Below are positions 5,382-9,576 of a stretch of DNA of 9,576 nucleotides, one piece after another. The position numbers and the translations under genes were made by a program. The notes beneath the pieces are model-generated. The model was not told where the DNA came from. It ran no database searches and saw only the letters and a program-made list of their open reading frames with translations. Source of the stretch: an uncultured Sphingomonadales bacterium (lineage in GTDB: Bacteria; Pseudomonadota; Alphaproteobacteria; Sphingomonadales; Sphingomonadaceae); the NCBI GenBank assembly GCA_903893935.1, contig CAITOD010000685.1, positions 1 through 9,576 on the forward strand, written 5' to 3'. Every line of letters begins with the position of its first letter. Positions within the stretch are counted from its first letter, which is position 1.

Positions 5382-7769
5382 ATGCGTCACTTTGCAAAAT
5401 CGTCGTTGGCCGTTTCGACGGCGTGTGGCTGTGTCCTGGCAGCAGTCGCAGCATTGCCCGGCTCGGCATATGCCGATGCCGCCACACCGGATGCTGCAGT
5501 TGCCGCCGATGCGGCGGGTGCGGCACCCGCAGAAATCGTCGTCACGGCCACGCGCCGCAACGAAAAAGCGCGCGATGTGCCGCTCGCGGTGACCTCGATT
5601 GCGGGCGAAAAGCTCGATGTGCTCAATTCGAGCGGGCTCGACATCCGCTTCCTGTCGTCGCGCACGCCCAGCCTGCAGATCGAAAGCTCGTTTGGCCGGA
5701 CTTATCCGCGCTTCTATATCCGCGGTCTCGGCAACACCGATTTCGACAACAATGCGGCACAGCCCGTTTCGGTGGTCTATGACGATGTGGCGCTGGAAAG
5801 CCCGTTCCTCAAAAGCTTTCCGGTGTTCGATCTCGCCGATGTCGAAGTCTTGCGCGGGCCGCAAGGCACGCTGTTCGGGCGCAACACGCCGGCGGGCGTG
5901 GTCAAGCTCGATTCGGCCAAGCCGACCGACAGCCTTGGCGGGTATGGCTCGCTCGAAGTGGGCAGCTACACCACCATCAACGGCGAGGCCGCGCTCAACG
6001 TGCCGCTGGGCGGAGGTTTTTCCGCGCGCTTTTCGGGCATTGTCCAGCATCGTGAAAACTGGGTGACCAACACCAATTACGGCACGCCGGGCTCGGTCGC
6101 GCCGCACCGGCTGGAAGGCTACACCGACGAGGCCGGGCGCGTGCAGCTGGCCTGGGTTTCGCCCGACAACAGCTTTCACGCATTGCTGAACTTCCACATT
6201 CGCGGGCTGGACGGAACGCCGCGCGTATTCCGCTCGGGCCTGTTCCAGGAAGGCTCCAACAATTTCGCCGCTGGGTTCAACCCGGCACAAGTGAGCATCG
6301 ACGGTTTTACAAGCCAGTCGCTGTCGCAATGGGGCACCAATCTCCACCTCGACAAGCATTTTGACGGTATCGGCACGCTTTATTCGATCACCGCGTTCGA
6401 ACATGCCCGGGTCGAAAGCACCGGGGATATCGATGGCGGCTCGACCTATGGCAGCACCTATCCGCCGGCCGGGCTCGGCAATGGCGGGTTTTTCCCCGAC
6501 AACACCGGGGGTGTGACGCGGCCCGATGAATTCAGCCAGGAACTGCGCTTCGTCTCCGACGAATTCGGCGGCATCCGTCTGCAGGGCGGGCTCTATGTGT
6601 TTACGCAAAAGCTCACCTACAGCGAATTCGACTATCAGCCGGTCAGCTGCACGACGCCCGACCCGGTCACCACCAATTACACCTGCAGCTACACCACGCG
6701 GGCGCAGGACCTCGATCAGGATATCGAGCACAACGATCGCAACACCAATTTCGGCGCTTATGCTTCGGGCGAATACAAGATTGATCAGCTGACGCTGCGC
6801 GCGGGTGTGCGTTATTCCGAAGACCACAAGCGCGATACGGTCGGCGGCTATGCGGCCGGCCTGAGCGGACAATACCAGATCTATGGCACGCTCACCGCGC
6901 CCAACGGCAGTACCGCCTATGTGCTCGCGCCGCAGACGGCATCGGTCCGCGCCGGCTATGCCACCTGGGATGCCAGTGCCACTTATGCGATCACGCCCAG
7001 GATCAATTTCTATGCGCGCGCGGCGACCGGTTACCTCGGGCCGGCGATCCAGGACCGGGTGACTTTCGGCTCGATCCAGAACACCGCGGCCAAGCAGACC
7101 ACGCTGTCGTTCGAGGCGGGGTTCAAGGGCTCGGTCCTCGATGGCAAGCTCACGTTTGCGGTCGACGGCTACTGGAGCCGGACCAACGACATGACGCTGA
7201 CCGAAGTCGGCGGGGTGGGCAATGCCGCCGCTCTGGTCACGGTGCCGCGCGTCTATGGCAACGGCGCCGAAGGCGAGTTCGAAGTGCGGCCGTTCAAGGG
7301 CTTCACGCTGTCGGCCAGCGGCAGCTACAACTACACGCTGATGCGCGCGCCCGGTCTGGCGATCCCCTATTGCGGCGCCGGCTGCACGGTGACCGACCCG
7401 ATCAACAGCGCAAACCTCGCGGTGATCGACGGCAACGCGCTGCCGCAGGCACCGCGCTGGGTCGGCAGCTTCAACGCGCATTACGAAGTGCCGCTGGGCA
7501 ATGGCGCCGCGGCGTTCTTCAACACCGATTGGGCGACGCGCAGCTCGATCAACTATTTCCTCTATACCGCGGCTGAATTCAGGGGCCGTGCGCTGACCGA
7601 AGGCGGGCTGAAAGTGGGCTATCGCAGCGCCTCCGGCTGGGAATTCGCGTTCTTCGGGCGCAATATTCTCAACCAGATCCGCTCGATCAGCGCGATCGAC
7701 TTCGACAACCTGACCGGCATGATCAACGATCCGCGTATCTGGGGCGGTTCGATCCGCAAATCGTTCTGA
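5382..7769 (+). CDS. TonB-dependent outer-membrane receptor
   Basis: This 795-residue protein has a signal peptide (hydrophobic 9-26, cut near SAYA-DA, residue 31), an Ala-rich linker, and a TonB box EIVVTATRR at 51-59. The plug domain follows, with FYIRGLG (111-117) and VEVLRGPQGTLFGRNTPAG (154-172). The remainder is an aromatic-rich beta-barrel ending in the terminal Phe of SIRKSF, the signal used for outer-membrane assembly. It imports a ligand using proton-motive force through TonB-ExbBD. Sphingomonads have many such receptors, for siderophores, sugars and aromatic compounds; the ligand here cannot be read from sequence. Two Cys pairs in likely surface loops (423/435 and 664/668) may form disulfides. 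GAGGGGG at 5371-5377 supports ATG 5382. No biosynthetic, FecR or sigma-factor partner lies beside it; its neighbours are divergent pckG and a separate membrane-protein pair. The reading frame is intact. Confidence 0.96.
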   Translation: MRHFAKSSLAVSTACGCVLAAVAALPGSAYADAATPDAAVAADAAGAAPAEIVVTATRRNEKARDVPLAVTSIAGEKLDVLNSSGLDIRFLSSRTPSLQIESSFGRTYPRFYIRGLGNTDFDNNAAQPVSVVYDDVALESPFLKSFPVFDLADVEVLRGPQGTLFGRNTPAGVVKLDSAKPTDSLGGYGSLEVGSYTTINGEAALNVPLGGGFSARFSGIVQHRENWVTNTNYGTPGSVAPHRLEGYTDEAGRVQLAWVSPDNSFHALLNFHIRGLDGTPRVFRSGLFQEGSNNFAAGFNPAQVSIDGFTSQSLSQWGTNLHLDKHFDGIGTLYSITAFEHARVESTGDIDGGSTYGSTYPPAGLGNGGFFPDNTGGVTRPDEFSQELRFVSDEFGGIRLQGGLYVFTQKLTYSEFDYQPVSCTTPDPVTTNYTCSYTTRAQDLDQDIEHNDRNTNFGAYASGEYKIDQLTLRAGVRYSEDHKRDTVGGYAAGLSGQYQIYGTLTAPNGSTAYVLAPQTASVRAGYATWDASATYAITPRINFYARAATGYLGPAIQDRVTFGSIQNTAAKQTTLSFEAGFKGSVLDGKLTFAVDGYWSRTNDMTLTEVGGVGNAAALVTVPRVYGNGAEGEFEVRPFKGFTLSASGSYNYTLMRAPGLAIPYCGAGCTVTDPINSANLAVIDGNALPQAPRWVGSFNAHYEVPLGNGAAAFFNTDWATRSSINYFLYTAAEFRGRALTEGGLKVGYRSASGWEFAFFGRNILNQIRSISAIDFDNLTGMINDPRIWGGSIRKSF

Positions 7770-7785
7770 CCGAAATGTAACGCCG

Positions 7786-7812
7786 GGGGGCGAGGGCATT
7801 GCCATCGCCCCC
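7786..7812 (+). terminator. Stem-loop after the receptor gene, possible terminator
   Basis: GGGGGCGA (7786-7793) pairs perfectly with TCGCCCCC (7805-7812). The 11-base loop can form three further inner pairs (GGC with GCC). It lies 17 bases after the receptor stop. There is no clear T-run after the stem, so it may work as an mRNA 3'-end stabiliser or a weak terminator rather than a classic intrinsic one. Confidence 0.5.
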
Positions 7813-7844
7813 TGCGCTTTGCCAACGCGCCGAGGGATCATTTG

Positions 7845-7870
7845 AACCCCGGATCAAGCCCGGGGTGACA
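7845..7870. repeat. Palindromic intergenic repeat
   Basis: ACCCCGG (7846-7852) and CCGGGGT (7860-7866) are exact inverted arms around ATCAAGC, followed by GACA. From memory, very similar GC-rich palindromes (CCCCGGATCAAG...CCGGGGTGAC) occur in many copies between genes in sphingomonads and other alphaproteobacteria. Only one copy is present in this window, so the repeated nature cannot be shown here. Confidence 0.55.
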
Positions 7871-7890
7871 AAACGGGGCTGGCCGCGGGT

Positions 7891-7923
7891 ATCTGGCGCG
7901 GTAACCAGATTCGTCAATTTTTT
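7891..7923 (+). terminator. Candidate intrinsic terminator with T-run
   Basis: ATCTGG (7891-7896) pairs with CCAGAT (7905-7910) around an 8-base loop, and six T residues follow at 7918-7923 after a 7-base gap. The stem is short and the gap is longer than usual, so this is a weak candidate. It would end read-through from the receptor before the GtrA operon. Confidence 0.35.
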
Positions 7924-8063
7924 GTCGTGCAGCACGGGGCATTAACCCGAGTTTAGCGCCTTTCCGCCATCATTGTCGCATTCACGGGTGAGCGGAGCGT
8001 CTGGTGGCGACAAGATTTGACGGGTTTTCCAGCGCGCTTGCGCCGATTGAGCAGGAACGGCCG

Positions 8064-8504
8064 ATGCGCGATGCAGTCCTGGCGCTGACGCCCGCACCCT
8101 TGCGGCCGCTGCTGACCGGGCTGTTTGCCCGCTATCTGAGTTCGAGCGTGGTGGCGCTTGGTGCCGATACCGGCTGTTTCCTGATTTTCCTGCAATGCGG
8201 CATGGCGCCCGCACAAGCCGCCGCCAGCGGGTTCATCATCGGCATTGCGGTGCACTGGTTCGTATCGAGCCGGGTGATGTTCAGCAACTATGTCGCCGCT
8301 GCGGGGCCCGAACGCCGTCGCCAGCAGATCCTGTTTCTGGTCACCGCGCTGATCGGGCTGGTGCTGACGACCGTGATCGTCGGTGGCGCGGCGGCGCTGG
8401 CGTTCAATCCGCGGCTGGCCAAACTGGTGGCAGTCGCGGTCAGTTTTTCGACGACTTCGGCCTTGCGCCATCTGCTGGTGTTCAGCAAGTCCGGGCGCGC
8501 CTGA
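8064..8504 (+). CDS. GtrA-family small polytopic membrane protein
   Basis: This 146-residue protein has four hydrophobic segments (about 24-45, 51-68, 88-111 and 117-133), the usual size and topology of the GtrA family. The family traits RYLSSSVVALGADTGCF near TM1, HWFVSSRVMF after TM2 and LRHLLVF at the end match its conserved Arg/Phe positions. GtrA proteins sit in the inner membrane and are thought to help move or present undecaprenyl-phosphate-linked sugars for glycosylation of surface polymers. ATG 8064 is preceded by AGGA with 7 bases of spacing. GTG 8004 (GGAG 6 bases upstream) would add 20 residues, but that stretch includes rare-looking codons (ACA, AGA) and lies before the family's usual start, so I prefer 8064. 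The next gene begins 24 bases after the stop, suggesting one operon with a GT-C-like transferase, the usual kind of partner. Confidence 0.85.
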   Translation: MRDAVLALTPAPLRPLLTGLFARYLSSSVVALGADTGCFLIFLQCGMAPAQAAASGFIIGIAVHWFVSSRVMFSNYVAAAGPERRRQQILFLVTALIGLVLTTVIVGGAAALAFNPRLAKLVAVAVSFSTTSALRHLLVFSKSGRA

Positions 8505-8527
8505 TCGGGCGCACGATGGAGCAGGGC

Positions 8528-9576
8528 ATGCCAATTGAACCGGCCGCCGGGAACGCCCCGGCAGGCACCGCGCGAACCGTTGCCATCCAGTCGCTGGCGC
8601 TTGCCGTCTATGCCGCCTGGGTGATCTGGATCGGCTTTCACCACGAAGCATGGTTCGACGAAATGCAGGCCTGGCTGCTGGCGCGCGACAACAGCTTCGC
8701 CGCGCTGATCGGCTATTACGCGCGTTATGAAGGCACGCCCGGCTTGTGGCATGCGATCTTGTGGGTGGCCTCGCACGCGGGAATGCCGTTTTCGGCGATC
8801 TGGATGCTGTCGTGCGGTCTGGCGATCGCGGCGGCAGCCGTGGTGCTGTGGCGTGCACCGTTTCCTTTGCCTTTGCGCATTGGCCTGCTCGCGAGCTATT
8901 ACTTCGGCTATCAATATAGCGTAGTGGCGCGCGGCTATTGCCTCGATCTGCTGCTGCTGCCGGTGGTGGCAAGCCTGTTTGCCGATCGCGTGCGGCGGCC
9001 GCTTGGCTATGGTCTGGCGATCGGGCTGCTCGCCAATATCAACGCGTTCAGTTTTCTCGCCGCAGGCCTGCTCGGGCTCGATCTGCTCGTGCGCCTGGCG
9101 CTCGCGCGCAAGCTGGTCGAATGGCGCGCGCTGGCCGGTCTGGCGCTGGCGGGCGCGTTCGGGTTGTTTGCGATGTGGACCGCGTGGCAACCCGCCGACA
9201 ACGGTTTCATGGCGCAAGTCACGCGGATGAACCCGTTTGGCAGCGCGATCGTGTTTGTCGCCAATGCGCTGTTCGATCGCGCCACGCCGTGGAGCGGTGC
9301 GATCCAGTCGGGGCTCGAAGTGCTGCTGGGCATGATCGCTTCGGCGCTGTTTCTGGCGCTTGCGGTGCGGCTGGTGCTGTTTGGCCGCGATCGCGCGCTG
9401 ATGCTGGCGATCCCGGCGGCGCTGATCGTGTTTTCGGGCGCGGTGCTGGCGAGCAGCTGGCACGGTGGTGTGCTGTTCATGGTCCTGGTGTTCGTGCTGT
9501 GGACGCAATGGCACAACCCGGTCGATGCGCGCACCCGCGCGGCCCTGATCGGCGCGCTGGCTTTGCTTGAGGCGGC
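8528..9576 (+). CDS. Polytopic GT-C-like glycosyltransferase candidate, N-terminal part (runs off right edge)
   Basis: The frame is open to the window end, giving 349 residues without a stop. After a short polar N-terminus comes a first membrane span (about 20-38), then a periplasmic loop with EAWFDEMQAW (40-49), where Asp44-Glu45 match the acidic motif of GT-C transferases (PMT/ArnT/GT83-like). SVVARGYCLDLLLL (131-144) resembles the Arg-Tyr motif seen in the same superfamily. Many further hydrophobic segments follow. Such enzymes use lipid-linked sugars on the periplasmic side. The coupling to GtrA, 23 bases upstream, fits that role. Start ATG 8528 has GGAG at 8518-8521; the in-frame ATG 8516 lacks a ribosome site. 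Acceptor and sugar are unknown, and because sequence identity in this superfamily is low, the call is structural rather than by family name. Confidence 0.75.
   Translation, partial: MPIEPAAGNAPAGTARTVAIQSLALAVYAAWVIWIGFHHEAWFDEMQAWLLARDNSFAALIGYYARYEGTPGLWHAILWVASHAGMPFSAIWMLSCGLAIAAAAVVLWRAPFPLPLRIGLLASYYFGYQYSVVARGYCLDLLLLPVVASLFADRVRRPLGYGLAIGLLANINAFSFLAAGLLGLDLLVRLALARKLVEWRALAGLALAGAFGLFAMWTAWQPADNGFMAQVTRMNPFGSAIVFVANALFDRATPWSGAIQSGLEVLLGMIASALFLALAVRLVLFGRDRALMLAIPAALIVFSGAVLASSWHGGVLFMVLVFVLWTQWHNPVDARTRAALIGALALLEA

Larger units (their letters stand above)
7770..8063. other. Intergenic region after the receptor
   Basis: No convincing coding frame occupies this stretch, apart from a possible 20-codon N-terminal extension of the GtrA gene from GTG 8004. 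It holds two terminator-like hairpins (7786-7812 and 7891-7923), a palindromic repeat (7845-7870), and somewhere before 8000 the promoter of the GtrA gene, which I could not place with confidence. AGCGGAG (7991-7997) and AGGA (8053-8056) are the ribosome sites for the two possible GtrA starts. Confidence 0.6.

Noticed and set aside
5367..7841. A minus-strand open frame of more than 800 codons lying opposite almost the whole TonB-receptor gene.
   Set aside because: It is rich in Arg, Ala, Gly, His and Asp with no domain, signal or periodicity, as expected for the complement of a strongly GC3-biased gene. The sense frame encodes a complete recognisable receptor.
7926..7936. Short palindrome CGTGC-A-GCACG near a T-run as a terminator.
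   Set aside because: The T-run is on the wrong side for the plus strand, and only about four pairs can form with a usable loop.
7953..9514. Long minus-strand frames opposite the GtrA and GT-C genes.
   Set aside because: They are Arg/Gln/His-rich, have no hydrophobic or domain pattern, and overlap each other. The plus strand gives coherent membrane proteins.

Overview
The window looks like ordinary chromosome from a GC-rich alphaproteobacterium, most likely a sphingomonad (Sphingomonas/Novosphingobium group). That placement is an inference. It rests on the strong G/C preference at third codon positions, a large TonB-dependent receptor with a Sphingomonadales-type plug, a GTP-type PEP carboxykinase, a GtrA/GT-C membrane pair, and a short GC-rich palindrome of the kind scattered between genes in these bacteria. 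No transposase, integrase, phage gene, CRISPR array, tRNA or rRNA is visible. No gene shows composition clearly unlike its neighbours.

Layout, left to right. (1) The N-terminal part of a sterol desaturase / fatty acid hydroxylase family membrane protein runs leftward off the window (1-550, minus). (2) Divergent from it is a secreted seven-bladed YncE/YVTN-like beta-propeller (677-1603, plus). (3) Convergent with the propeller, and overlapping it by 4 bases, is a leftward cluster. Read in transcription order it is pckG (GTP-type PEP carboxykinase, 5035-3173), a secreted alpha/beta hydrolase whose GTG start overlaps the pckG stop (3176-1878), and a 64-residue helical protein of unknown function (1794-1600). 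(4) A 346-base divergent intergenic region (5036-5381) is rich in inverted repeats. (5) A complete 795-residue TonB-dependent outer-membrane receptor follows (5382-7769, plus). (6) An intergenic stretch (7770-8063) holds two terminator-like hairpins and a palindromic repeat. (7) A rightward pair closes the window: a GtrA-family small membrane protein (8064-8504) and a polytopic GT-C-like glycosyltransferase candidate that runs off the right edge (8528-9576).

Functionally, the left and centre combine central carbon metabolism (pckG, gluconeogenesis) with envelope proteins: the hydrolase, the propeller and the receptor. The right end looks like a lipid-linked sugar or envelope glycosylation module, in which GtrA proteins typically help present the polyprenyl-phosphate sugar donor and GT-C enzymes use it.

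Most of the window is recognisable. The least explained parts are the regulatory DNA between pckG and the receptor, the pckG-hydrolase translational coupling, and the small 64-residue protein. The best candidate is the receptor leader: it has two adjacent stem-loops ending exactly at the Shine-Dalgarno sequence, and an upstream segment complementary to that Shine-Dalgarno.
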